Below are positions 25,285 to 33,023 of a stretch of DNA of 37,710 bases, one piece after another. Every line of letters starts with the position of its first letter. The stretch's first letter is position 1. The stretch comes from an uncultured Prevotellaceae bacterium (GTDB taxonomy: Bacteria; Bacteroidota; Bacteroidia; Bacteroidales; Bacteroidaceae), in assembly GCA_900316505.1 (NCBI GenBank), contig ONDH01000031.1, positions 1 to 37,710 on the forward strand, given 5' to 3'. Both the position numbers and the translations under genes were made by a program. A model generated the notes under the pieces. That model saw nothing but the letters and a program-made list of their open reading frames with translations, searched no databases and was not told where the DNA came from.

Positions 25285-26606
25285 CGGTTGGGGTAGGTCA
25301 CTTCGTTGCTCCGCTCGCCCAAACCGCCGTAGTAGTTGGCGCATCGGATGGAGTAGCTCACATTCTGGGGGGAGCCTTTGGGTACGTTGTAATAGGGTTG
25401 GGTGGTGAATGCCACCACGTCACGGTTGCGGCACACGGCATAGAGGCATGCGTCGTGCACGTCATCCCAATAGATGCTGCCTGTGTCCTTGATGTGTATC
25501 TCAGGTGGTGGAATTTGTGCTGCCTTCTGTTCGGGATGCCAATTGGGGAAGACATCGTGGATGTCGTATTTTTCAGCCTCTGCGGTGGTGAGATTGGTGT
25601 TGAAGCGCACGTTTGTCACCACGTTGTTGGCATCCTTGAACTGCTTGCGACGCAAGGCTGTGGGTGCGAGTTGGAACTCGTTGTCGAGGCTTTCGTATTC
25701 GGAGAAGAGACGTGGCAGTGTGCCGTGCATTTCTGTCCATCCGAGCGAGTCGGGCAACAGTTCCATGAGTGTACCGATGAAGACTGCCCGAGGGGCATTT
25801 TTCCATGGGCGCCCCAACATATATTTGCCTTCCTGTGCCTTGTCGCCATAGATGCGGCAGGAGTTGAACACATAGCCGTAGGCACGGTTTGCTTCGGTGG
25901 CAGGGGCACAAATCACATTTGCCTTGTTGCCCCGCTCGCGCAGTTCGATGTCGCAGCGGTTGAAGTAGATGGTGCCACCACCACAGATGAAATCGACAGT
26001 GCCCTTGACGGTGCAGTCCTCGAGATAGGTTGAGCCGCCGTCGTTGGTGTAGTAGGTGTCCTGATTGCTCATCAGGGAGAGCCGCTTGAAGATGTTGCCT
26101 CGGCAGTTTTTCTCGTTGAGCGCCACGGCACGGCTGGCAAATGCCGTCATGTCGTCGCGGTAGTTTGACCACAATTCGAAGTCTTGCAGATAGGTGCTGT
26201 CAGCCCCGTTGAGGAAGAGTGTGGAGGTGCAGCTGATGCCTTCGTGCATGGGCATTGACTCTATCTGCGTGTTCTTCATGCCCTCGCCGCAAATGCTGGT
26301 GTTGGGAGCCGTCAGGATGGTCATGGGAGAGGGGATGGTGAGTTCCTTCCCGTTCTCCGTAATCTTGATGGGATTGCCCTCGCCTTTGATGCGGTACATG
26401 GACGATTTCACGAAAATGCGGAAGCGCTTCGACTTGTCGGCACGATTGTTGGCGGCATGGACAGCAGCAATGAAGTTGCCGTTGTCGGGCACCACGAAGT
26501 CATACCTGTAGCGAATGCGCCCCAGCGAATCAGGAGTCTGTGCCCCTGCTGGATTTGCCAGCAGGGACATCAGAGTAAATGCTATGACAGAAAGAGATGT
26601 CTTCAA
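25281..26606 (-). CDS. Pectin methylesterase-like carbohydrate esterase CE8
   Basis: The 441-residue protein has the parallel beta-helix pattern and active-site motifs of CE8: QDTYY at 182-186, VDFICG at 204-209 with nucleophile Asp205, and GRPW at 265-268 with Arg266. CE8 enzymes remove methyl esters from homogalacturonan. The signal peptide ends near AGAQ. The start appears to be TTG at 26606; the next ATG, codon 13, lies inside the hydrophobic core of the signal peptide. It follows the alpha/beta hydrolase by 13 bases and overlaps DUF4861. The last 80 residues form an extra fibronectin-like region (SYSIRCANYYGGLGERS), probably not catalytic. Confidence 0.9.
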   Translation of the reverse strand: MKTSLSVIAFTLMSLLANPAGAQTPDSLGRIRYRYDFVVPDNGNFIAAVHAANNRADKSKRFRIFVKSSMYRIKGEGNPIKITENGKELTIPSPMTILTAPNTSICGEGMKNTQIESMPMHEGISCTSTLFLNGADSTYLQDFELWSNYRDDMTAFASRAVALNEKNCRGNIFKRLSLMSNQDTYYTNDGGSTYLEDCTVKGTVDFICGGGTIYFNRCDIELRERGNKANVICAPATEANRAYGYVFNSCRIYGDKAQEGKYMLGRPWKNAPRAVFIGTLMELLPDSLGWTEMHGTLPRLFSEYESLDNEFQLAPTALRRKQFKDANNVVTNVRFNTNLTTAEAEKYDIHDVFPNWHPEQKAAQIPPPEIHIKDTGSIYWDDVHDACLYAVCRNRDVVAFTTQPYYNVPKGSPQNVSYSIRCANYYGGLGERSNEVTYPNR

Positions 26607-26619
26607 TGTTTTTTTCTTT

Positions 26620-27558
26620 TTACTTTAGCTTTTCGAGCTTGTCATTCTTCTCAATTGTCCAACCCTCACGCTTGGAGATGCCGCAATCGGCTCCCTGGAA
26701 CATCTTGGCTGCCTCTTTGTTGCCCTTGAGCTGCCAGTTCAGCCATGCCAGTGCCACGATGGAGAATTCACCACCATGAGGCTTGCTGTAGGTGCCGCCA
26801 TGACCCACAGGGAAGTTGGTTGCACAAGCTGGCACGTGGTCGATGCGATGGAAGTCGTCCATGCCGTTGCCATAAGCGATGTCGGTCTCACCACCCAAGA
26901 GATACATGATGGGAGAATGAATCTCCTTCAGCTTCTCCTTTGGAGGCATGGGCATGCCACCAACAGCCTGGCTGGCATTCTGCTGGTTGAACAAGCCGCT
27001 GTTGCAAATCATGAGCAGCTTGATGCGCTTGTCGGCACAGTTGAAGAGTGTCTGCAGACCACCGCATGACATACCTGCCACACAGATATTCTTCAGGTCA
27101 ATCTTCTTGTAGTAGGGGGAGCTCTTGTCGGCATTCACCTTCTCCACCCAATCCATCGACTCAATCTGCTGTTCTGTGGTGCTCATAGGACCACGATAGC
27201 CGTTCTCGTGAGGGAAATAACCAGTAGCCACCACGATGTAGCCGTGGGAAGCAATCTCGTTGAGGAAGAGGTAGTGCTCCCAAGGAGAGTTGGTGCAGGC
27301 ACCATTGCCCCACACCAGCACGGGCAGAGGATTCTTCTCGTTGAAGGCAGACAAATCCTGGGGCACGAAAATGGTGTGTGCATCCAGTGAAAGCTCTTCC
27401 TTCATGATTGCTTTGTAAGGACCTGTACCGCCTTCCTCCACTACACGTGAGGCAGGAGTGGGAGGCTCGTCCATGGTGGTGAAACTCATACTGATGGCAC
27501 CTACAGCCACCAGTGCTGTTGCAGCAAATGCTGAACTAAGAGAACTTTTTACTTTCAT
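26620..27558 (-). CDS. Secreted alpha/beta hydrolase
   Basis: The 312-residue protein has an N-terminal signal-like segment and an alpha/beta hydrolase fold with a nucleophile elbow GMSCGG (Ser164), an acid in GGETD (Asp226) and a histidine in VGHGGTY (His253). It resembles the cutinase/dienelactone hydrolase/acetylxylan esterase group. The position next to CE8 suggests that it removes acetyl or feruloyl groups from pectin, but this is inference. It is the second gene of the cluster, after a 297-base spacer that contains a folded repeat. Confidence 0.8.
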   Translation of the reverse strand: MKVKSSLSSAFAATALVAVGAISMSFTTMDEPPTPASRVVEEGGTGPYKAIMKEELSLDAHTIFVPQDLSAFNEKNPLPVLVWGNGACTNSPWEHYLFLNEIASHGYIVVATGYFPHENGYRGPMSTTEQQIESMDWVEKVNADKSSPYYKKIDLKNICVAGMSCGGLQTLFNCADKRIKLLMICNSGLFNQQNASQAVGGMPMPPKEKLKEIHSPIMYLLGGETDIAYGNGMDDFHRIDHVPACATNFPVGHGGTYSKPHGGEFSIVALAWLNWQLKGNKEAAKMFQGADCGISKREGWTIEKNDKLEKLK

Positions 27559-27596
27559 ATTTTTTATTAAGAATTTTATTATTTAACTAAACTTTC

Positions 27597-27742
27597 GGAA
27601 GTTAAAAATGAAGTTAAGCGCTATGCGCAGGACGAATGTGAGGTCAATGTACAAACACAAGCATGACTATCGTCCTTTTTAACTTCCATGAGCGTGGCGA
27701 ATATAATTCCATTTTCACTTCCCATTTTACTTCCGAAACTTA
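27597..27742. repeat. Nested inverted repeat in the pectin operon spacer
   Basis: GGAAGTTAAAAA at 27597-27608 pairs perfectly with 27676-27687, and AGGACGA at 27629-27635 pairs with 27670-27676. GCGCTATGCGC lies at 27618-27628. A wider imperfect pair, CTTTCGGAAGT on the left and ACTTCCGAAA near 27728-27738, encloses these. It may be a folded RNA element or a small MITE-like insertion. Confidence 0.5.
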
Positions 27743-27813
27743 AATTATTTAAGAAATTCAGTTGACATTTGACAGCTTCCATTCCTCATTCGGAATAACT
27801 TCAATAAACCCAT

Positions 27814-27830
27814 ACTTGCGAAAGTTGAGT
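27814..27830. repeat. Dispersed ACTTGCGAAAGTTGAGT copy
   Basis: These 17 bases are identical to 20850-20866, where they form the core of a terminator. Here only the short stem remains and the T-run is missing. A diverged reverse copy lies at 37583-37597. Confidence 0.6.
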
Positions 27831-27855
27831 AAATAGTACATTGTCAAATTGTAAA

Positions 27856-28359
27856 TTACTTGACTTTCCAAATCTTGAGGCAGATGAAGCCTTGCTCACC
27901 ACCCATGCTGGGTTGGCATACGAAGATGGCATTGTTGAGCCATGCGTATTTGCTGTCTTGAGGAGCCTCAAATTGTGGTGCCGTGCGGAAATAGAACTGG
28001 TTGTTGCCATTCTCGTCCTTGCCCGTGTAAATCAATCCACGGTTGCGCACATGGATGTTCACACCATCATCGGTCTTGATGCTGTAGATAGCCTCCACTT
28101 CGGTGCGGCCGTGTGCATTGTCCTGCAACTGATAGTCAGCACCGCCAGGCAGAATGGTGCCCTTCATTTTGGGACCCTCGAATGTGCCTCCCACAATCGG
28201 GATGACAAAACGGTTGCCGTGGGAAGTCTGTCCCACTTGATAGGCTCCTTCACATTTCACTTTCAGTTCCACCACATACTCCAGTTGTGGCCCTTCGTTC
28301 TGTGCCTTCATTCCTACGAAGAAAGCCAGAAGCATCATTGCAGTCAGAATTCTTTTCAT
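27856..28359 (-). CDS. DUF3237-domain secreted protein
   Basis: A signal peptide (MKRILTAMMLLAFFVGMKAQ) leads a 167-residue protein with the DUF3237 pattern: RFVIPIVGGTFEGPKMKGTILPGGADYQ, then a GLIYTG segment and FYFRTAPQFEAP. The family is thought to adopt a small beta-barrel; I know no proven function. It is the first gene of the minus-strand cluster with the alpha/beta hydrolase, CE8 and DUF4861 proteins, so it may bind or process pectic oligosaccharides. Confidence 0.85.
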   Translation of the reverse strand: MKRILTAMMLLAFFVGMKAQNEGPQLEYVVELKVKCEGAYQVGQTSHGNRFVIPIVGGTFEGPKMKGTILPGGADYQLQDNAHGRTEVEAIYSIKTDDGVNIHVRNRGLIYTGKDENGNNQFYFRTAPQFEAPQDSKYAWLNNAIFVCQPSMGGEQGFICLKIWKVK

Positions 28360-28403
28360 TTTCTTGCTACGTTTATTTTTGATAGGTTTAGTAAAAACAT
28401 GGG

Positions 28404-28437
28404 CAAAGATAGAGAAAAAATCTTAAAGAAGAACAAA
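28404..28437 (-). promoter_or_regulatory. Promoter for the pectin-esterase cluster
   Basis: The minus strand has TATCTTTG at 28411-28404 and TTTG at 28437-28434, 22 bases apart, about 45 bases before the DUF3237 ATG. Confidence 0.55.
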
Positions 28438-28445
28438 TTTTCATG

Positions 28446-28615
28446 TACAATTGTATAAAGCCCCCTCTTTGCCGTCCTCAGAAAGGGCACTTTCTTCGGT
28501 TGCTCCCGACAGCGCAACATCCAGTTGTCCTGTTTCATCGCTCGCTACCCCCAAGGGGGAGAGATTGCCATGCGGAGTGTAAGCATTCCTAATTGGCTAC
28601 GCCGAGCTAAAGGTT
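28446..28615. repeat. Intergenic C- and G-rich repeat debris
   Basis: The spacer between pepD and the DUF3237 promoter holds CTACCCCCAAGGGGGAG at 28545-28561 and other C-rich tracts. Similar CTCCCC/GGGGGAG segments lie at 20879-20905 and 35968-35992. No gene is visible. Confidence 0.45.
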
Positions 28616-28617
28616 CC

Positions 28618-30048
28618 TCATGCCAGCCTCTTCAGCAATTCGAGCAGCACTTGCCAGATGTCGCCGATGGTGGAGAGTTCCACCCGTTCGCTGGCGGAAT
28701 GGGGCTCGACAATGCGAGGTCCTATGCTGGCAATCTGAATGCCAGGATAGTGCTGGACGAAAAAGCCTGCTTCGAGCACAAAGTGCATGGCAACCATGCG
28801 AGGACGCCAACCTAACACGTCTTGGAAGGTGGTGCTGACTAGTTGCAGGAAGGGTGACTGCTGGTCTTCCTGCCATGCGGGTGCTGACATCACCAATTCG
28901 GATTGACTGTTGGCAGATGTAAAGATGTGGGCAATGCTTTTGCTGAGCGTTTCCATGTTGGCATCGATAAAACTACGTGTGTGGGTGGACACGAAAAGGT
29001 GGTCTTCTGCTGCAGAGATGCGACCTATATTGTTGGAGGTCTCCACTGTGCCAACCATCGTCTCACTCATCTTCACCACTCCTTGCGGCACTTTCTCAAG
29101 ACAGATAGTCAATGCCTGTACCGCCTCGATGGGGAGGATTGTTTCAGGTTTTTTACATGGCTCGATGCAGCAAGTGATGTGAGGGTCGGTGCTGCCATAT
29201 TCACTGTGCAGCTGCTGGTTGAGGCTTTCCACTTGATTGACCACGAACTTGGATGCTTCGTCGGATGGGCAGCCAATCACCATCTCCCCTTTCGAGGCGA
29301 TGGAAGCGTTGGCTTCACCTATCTGTATGTCTGACACCACCATACCACTTTCATGACAGATGGCTGACAGGATGATGCGGGCAGGAATCACAGCACTGCA
29401 ACGCCCCTTATTGATGTCAACGCCAGAGTGTCCTCCCAGTCCCCCTTCGATGCGGATGCGACACCAGTTGCTGATGTCGGTTGATGCGGGCTCTCGCTTC
29501 ATCGGAATGCGGTGGAACTGCAAGCAGGCTCCTGCTGCACCCGTTGTGATGGTGTTGTAGTCTTCGGAGTCAAGATTGATGACCTTGCGACCTTTCAGAA
29601 AATCCTTGCCCAACTGCGAGGCACCAGACATGCCGTCTTCCTCGTTTGTGGTGGTGATGACCTCAAGGGCTGGGTGTACGATGCTGTCGTCTTCGAGCAC
29701 AGCAAGCGCCATCGACAAACCAATGCCATTGTCGGCACCCAACGATGTGCCTCGGGCTTTCATCCATCCGTCTTCCTCATAAGTCTCGATGGGGTCGTTC
29801 AGCGGGTCGTTCATTCCCACACACACCATGTCCATGTGGTTGAGCAACACGATGGGTTCTGCATTCTCATGACCAGGGGTGGCAGGTTTGCGTATCACCA
29901 CACAGTTTTCTTGATCACGCTCATACTCCAAATGGAGACGTTCTGCAAATTGGCAAAGATAGTCTGCCACACGTTCCTCATGATGAGAGGGGCGGGGTAT
30001 CTTGTTCAGTTCATGGAAGATGCTGAATACACGGGCTGTTGTGTTCAC
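28618..30048 (-). CDS. pepD: Aminoacyl-histidine dipeptidase (M20 family)
   Basis: The 476-residue cytosolic metallopeptidase splits dipeptides such as Xaa-His. Metal ligands are visible in LLNHMDMVC (His71, Asp73), GADNGIG (Asp106) and TTNEEDGMSG (Glu136-Glu137). Length and order of motifs match PepD. The start is GTG at 30048; an in-frame TAA lies six codons upstream, so no other start is likely. It follows comM after 334 bases filled with tandem repeats, the last gene of the long leftward run. Confidence 0.93.
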   Translation of the reverse strand: MNTTARVFSIFHELNKIPRPSHHEERVADYLCQFAERLHLEYERDQENCVVIRKPATPGHENAEPIVLLNHMDMVCVGMNDPLNDPIETYEEDGWMKARGTSLGADNGIGLSMALAVLEDDSIVHPALEVITTTNEEDGMSGASQLGKDFLKGRKVINLDSEDYNTITTGAAGACLQFHRIPMKREPASTDISNWCRIRIEGGLGGHSGVDINKGRCSAVIPARIILSAICHESGMVVSDIQIGEANASIASKGEMVIGCPSDEASKFVVNQVESLNQQLHSEYGSTDPHITCCIEPCKKPETILPIEAVQALTICLEKVPQGVVKMSETMVGTVETSNNIGRISAAEDHLFVSTHTRSFIDANMETLSKSIAHIFTSANSQSELVMSAPAWQEDQQSPFLQLVSTTFQDVLGWRPRMVAMHFVLEAGFFVQHYPGIQIASIGPRIVEPHSASERVELSTIGDIWQVLLELLKRLA

Positions 30049-30083
30049 AATTTTATTTACAATTTAACACGCCTTGTAGGGCA

Positions 30084-30125
30084 AGTGAAAAGTGAAAAAC
30101 TAAAAACTAAAAGTTAAAAGTAAAA
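30084..30125. repeat. A-rich heptad array, six units
   Basis: Six 7-base units follow one another, AGTGAAA, AGTGAAA, AACTAAA, AACTAAA, AGTTAAA and AGTAAAA. It is the first of three seven-phased tracts in the comM-pepD spacer. Confidence 0.7.
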
Positions 30126-30169
30126 GTTTCCTGACTTTAGGAAGTAATCGAAGTTACTCCGAATTAGGA

Positions 30170-30239
30170 ATGATGGAAGATGTATGATGGAAGATGTATG
30201 ATGGATGATGTATGATGGAAGATGTATGATGGATGATGA
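30170..30239. repeat. 14-bp tandem repeat, five units
   Basis: Five copies of ATGATGG(A/T)(A/T)GATGT, with at most two changes, stand head to tail. The period is twice seven, in line with the tracts on both sides. Confidence 0.9.
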
Positions 30240-30246
30240 GTCTGTC

Positions 30247-30372
30247 AACTTTCAACTGTCAACTGTCAACTCTAAACCCTAAACTCTAAACTCTAAACTC
30301 TAAACTCTAAACCCTAATCTCTAAACTCTAAACTCTAAACTCTAAACCCTAAACCCTAAACTCTCAACTGTT
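30247..30372. repeat. Heptad array, eighteen units
   Basis: Eighteen 7-base units run without a break: AACTTTC, two AACTGTC, then mostly AACTCTA and AACCCTA, and AACTCTC, AACTGTT at the end. The core is the same CYCTAAA unit as at 7906-7947 and 37124-37158. It lies just after the comM stop codon. Confidence 0.92.
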
Positions 30373-30382
30373 CGTCTCCCTT

Positions 30383-31945
30383 CTATTCCACCCAGTTGTC
30401 TCTGTCGAGATTGCGGTAACCGATGGCTTCGGCAATGTGGTGGCTCTGCACGTCTGCTGTTCCTTCGAGGTCGGCAATGGTGCGTGACACTTTCAGAATG
30501 CGGTCGTAGGCACGGGCGGAGAGGTTGAACTTCCGCATGGCTGTGCGAAGGAGATTGAGTGCTTGGTCGTCGAGTTGCACGAATTTCTGGAGCTGCGAGG
30601 TGGTCATCTGAGCATTGCAATGGATGTGACCCCTCTCTCCGATGGGGAGGGAACTGAAGCGTTCGCTCTGTATCTGGCGGGCTTTGAGCACCCGTTCACG
30701 GATGGCAGAGGATGATTCTCCTTTCGGGGCTTTGGCGATGTCTTCAAAAGGAACACTTTCCACCTCCACCTGTATGTCTATCCTGTCCATGAGTGGACCG
30801 CTTATCTTGTTCATGTAGCGCTGAATCTGTGCAGGTGTGCAGACACATCGGCGGGTGGGGTGGTGATGGTAGCCGCAAGGGCAGGGGTTCATAGATGCCA
30901 CGAGCATGAAGGAGCATGGAAGGGTGAGGTTGTAGCGTGCACGGGAGATGGTGATGATGCGGTCTTCGAGCGGTTGTCGGAGTGTCTCCAGAACTGAACG
31001 GTTGAATTCTGGTAGTTCGTCCATGAAAAGCACGCCATTGTGTGCCAAACATATCTCTCCCGGCATGAAAAGGTTGCCACCTCCCACAAGTGCCACATCA
31101 GAAATGGTGTGATGAGGGGAACGGAAAGGGCGTTGGCTGATGAGCGAGGTGTCTCGTTGCAGTTTGCCGGCAATGGAATGGATTTGGGTTGTTTCGAGAC
31201 TTTCGCTGAGGGTGAGGGGCGGAAGGATGGAGGGTAGGCGTTTTGCCATCATGGACTTGCCGCATCCGGGGCTGCCCACGAGGACGATGTTGTGACCACC
31301 TGCCGCTGCCACCTCAAAGGCTCGTTTCACGTTCTCCTGCCCTTTCACTTCATCGAAGTCGTAGGGGAAGGTGAACATCTGCGAATAGAATTCTTCACGG
31401 GCATTGACCACTGTGGGTTCGAGTGTGCTCATGCCACTGAAAAACGCCACAATGTCGTTCAGATGGCTCACTCCATACACTTTCAATCTGTTCACCACCG
31501 CTGCTTCACGGGCATTTTCGGTAGGGACGAAGAGTGCTTCGTAGCCCAGTTCTCGTGCCTTGATGGAGATGGGCAAGACTCCCTTGACGGGGAGGATGGT
31601 TCCATCAAGCCCCAATTCGCCTACAAACATGAAGCGTTCGGGGCATTCTATCTTGAGAAATTCGCAGGAGAGCATCACGCTGATGGCCATAGGCAGGTCG
31701 AAACCCGAACCTTCCTTGCGCATATCGGCAGGGGCAAGATTGACCACCACCGACTTGTTGGGCATCTTGTAGCCATTCACACGGAGTGCTGACTGCACAC
31801 GCTCCTGACTTTCTTTCACGGCATTGTCGGGTAACCCCACAATGGTGAACTTGGCATTGCCACCCCCTTCAAAGTTGTCCACTTCGACGGTGACCACCAT
31901 GGCGTCCAAACCCTGCAATGCTGCACTGTACACTTTTGAAACCAT
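30383..31945 (-). CDS. comM: ComM/YifB-family AAA+ ATPase
   Basis: ComM is a hexameric helicase that extends branch migration during integration of transforming DNA. The 520-residue protein has the Lon-protease-like N-terminal domain (residues 1-175), Walker A GSPGCGKS at 224-231, Walker B GVLFMDELPEF, and the MNPCPCG...CVC cysteine region. All motifs of the family are complete. It lies 15 bases after the thioredoxin-fold lipoprotein. With comF elsewhere in the window, this hints at natural transformation, though both are common in Bacteroidetes. Confidence 0.94.
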   Translation of the reverse strand: MVSKVYSAALQGLDAMVVTVEVDNFEGGGNAKFTIVGLPDNAVKESQERVQSALRVNGYKMPNKSVVVNLAPADMRKEGSGFDLPMAISVMLSCEFLKIECPERFMFVGELGLDGTILPVKGVLPISIKARELGYEALFVPTENAREAAVVNRLKVYGVSHLNDIVAFFSGMSTLEPTVVNAREEFYSQMFTFPYDFDEVKGQENVKRAFEVAAAGGHNIVLVGSPGCGKSMMAKRLPSILPPLTLSESLETTQIHSIAGKLQRDTSLISQRPFRSPHHTISDVALVGGGNLFMPGEICLAHNGVLFMDELPEFNRSVLETLRQPLEDRIITISRARYNLTLPCSFMLVASMNPCPCGYHHHPTRRCVCTPAQIQRYMNKISGPLMDRIDIQVEVESVPFEDIAKAPKGESSSAIRERVLKARQIQSERFSSLPIGERGHIHCNAQMTTSQLQKFVQLDDQALNLLRTAMRKFNLSARAYDRILKVSRTIADLEGTADVQSHHIAEAIGYRNLDRDNWVE

Positions 31946-31960
31946 CTGCCTACCTGCCTT

Positions 31961-32980
31961 TTATCGTATGTGTTTCTTCAACATCTCGGTCAGCTTGTCC
32001 ACATTGTCGCCACAATCCACCACCTGATGCTTTCGGTCTGTCAGGATGTAGTAGGGCACGGTGTTGATGCCAAGGAGTTTGATGGCTTTCGATTCGAAGC
32101 CCTGCCCGTCGCAGTAATGCTCAATGGTGGTGAGTGTGGTGTCGGGACGAATGGCATCTTCCCAACGGAAGGGCTCCACATCGAGCGAGACAGCCACCAC
32201 CCGCAATTTTCCACCATCCAGCTGATTGTCGCGCAGGGTGTTGCGTAGCCGCCACAGGAAGTCTGTCCCGTTGGGCATCCATGTTGCCCAAAAAGCAATC
32301 AGGTTGTAGTCTTTCGTTGACTGCCAAAGCTTGACGGTCTTTCGGTCTTTTCTGGTGAGGGGAGCATCTGGCAGTTTCTTTCCCACCTCGCGTCGGTCGG
32401 CATTGGCAAGCTTGCTTTCGATGTCGAGCAAGGCATGGTGATGGGGGTGCTTTGCCTTCAGCACTTTCAAAAGCTCCTTCAATTCGGCATTGCCCACTTC
32501 TTCATTTTGGGCAAAATATTGGTCGAAGAGATAGAGGGCGACGGGCGAAACGGGGTTGTCCTTGATGTAGGTGCGAGCGGTGTTGGTTGTCAGGGATGGG
32601 TTCTTCGTATATGTCTCTTCCCTGAATCTGTTCATCAGTTCATTCTCTTCACTGCCGCTCACCACGTAGTTCTTCAGGTCGTTGGCTGTTGCCTCATACT
32701 CGATGTCGTCGCCAGGACCTGCAAAGATGACCTGCTCCACACCGTTGGGAAAGACGAGCATGAAGGGAGTCACCTCGTCAGTCTCTCCTCTGTAGCGGAA
32801 CTTGCCGCCTTGGATGGTCAGGGTGTCGAGACGGGCATTGTCGCCGCTGAGATTGTAGATGTAGAGTTCACCTGCCTGCATGTCACGGAAGCTCCCTCTG
32901 ATGCGGAAGGAGTTGCCACCGGGACCACATGCCGCTAACAGCGTCATGATAGCCCCACCTATCAACACTTTCATTTTCAT
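31961..32980 (-). CDS. DUF4369/thioredoxin-fold lipoprotein lacking CxxC
   Basis: From the ATG at 32980 the protein has 339 residues with a lipobox LAAC at Cys18. Residues 25-115 fit DUF4369 and the C-terminal part from about 210 is a TlpA/AhpC-like thioredoxin fold, with FWATW, a VSLD strand and a cis-Pro in NTVPYYIL. Where thiol-disulfide enzymes have WCxxC, this one has WMPNG at 234-238, so it cannot do normal dithiol chemistry. It could be a binding or structural protein of the envelope. Other possible ATGs are at 33001 and 32974; all give a lipoprotein. It follows the TPR lipoprotein gene by 43 bases. Confidence 0.82.
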   Translation of the reverse strand: MKMKVLIGGAIMTLLAACGPGGNSFRIRGSFRDMQAGELYIYNLSGDNARLDTLTIQGGKFRYRGETDEVTPFMLVFPNGVEQVIFAGPGDDIEYEATANDLKNYVVSGSEENELMNRFREETYTKNPSLTTNTARTYIKDNPVSPVALYLFDQYFAQNEEVGNAELKELLKVLKAKHPHHHALLDIESKLANADRREVGKKLPDAPLTRKDRKTVKLWQSTKDYNLIAFWATWMPNGTDFLWRLRNTLRDNQLDGGKLRVVAVSLDVEPFRWEDAIRPDTTLTTIEHYCDGQGFESKAIKLLGINTVPYYILTDRKHQVVDCGDNVDKLTEMLKKHIR

Positions 32981-33023
32981 TCGCCTCAACTTACATCTCA
33001 TGTCTCTTGTCACTATAGCATTT

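Noticed and set aside
25285..25344. N-terminal extension of the DUF4861 protein from an upstream start
   Set aside because: It would place a charged stretch before the signal peptide and overlap the CE8 gene more than needed; ATG at 25284 gives a normal signal.
30170..30372. The repeat tracts as a CRISPR array
   Set aside because: Units are 7 or 14 bases with no unique spacers and no cas genes nearby.
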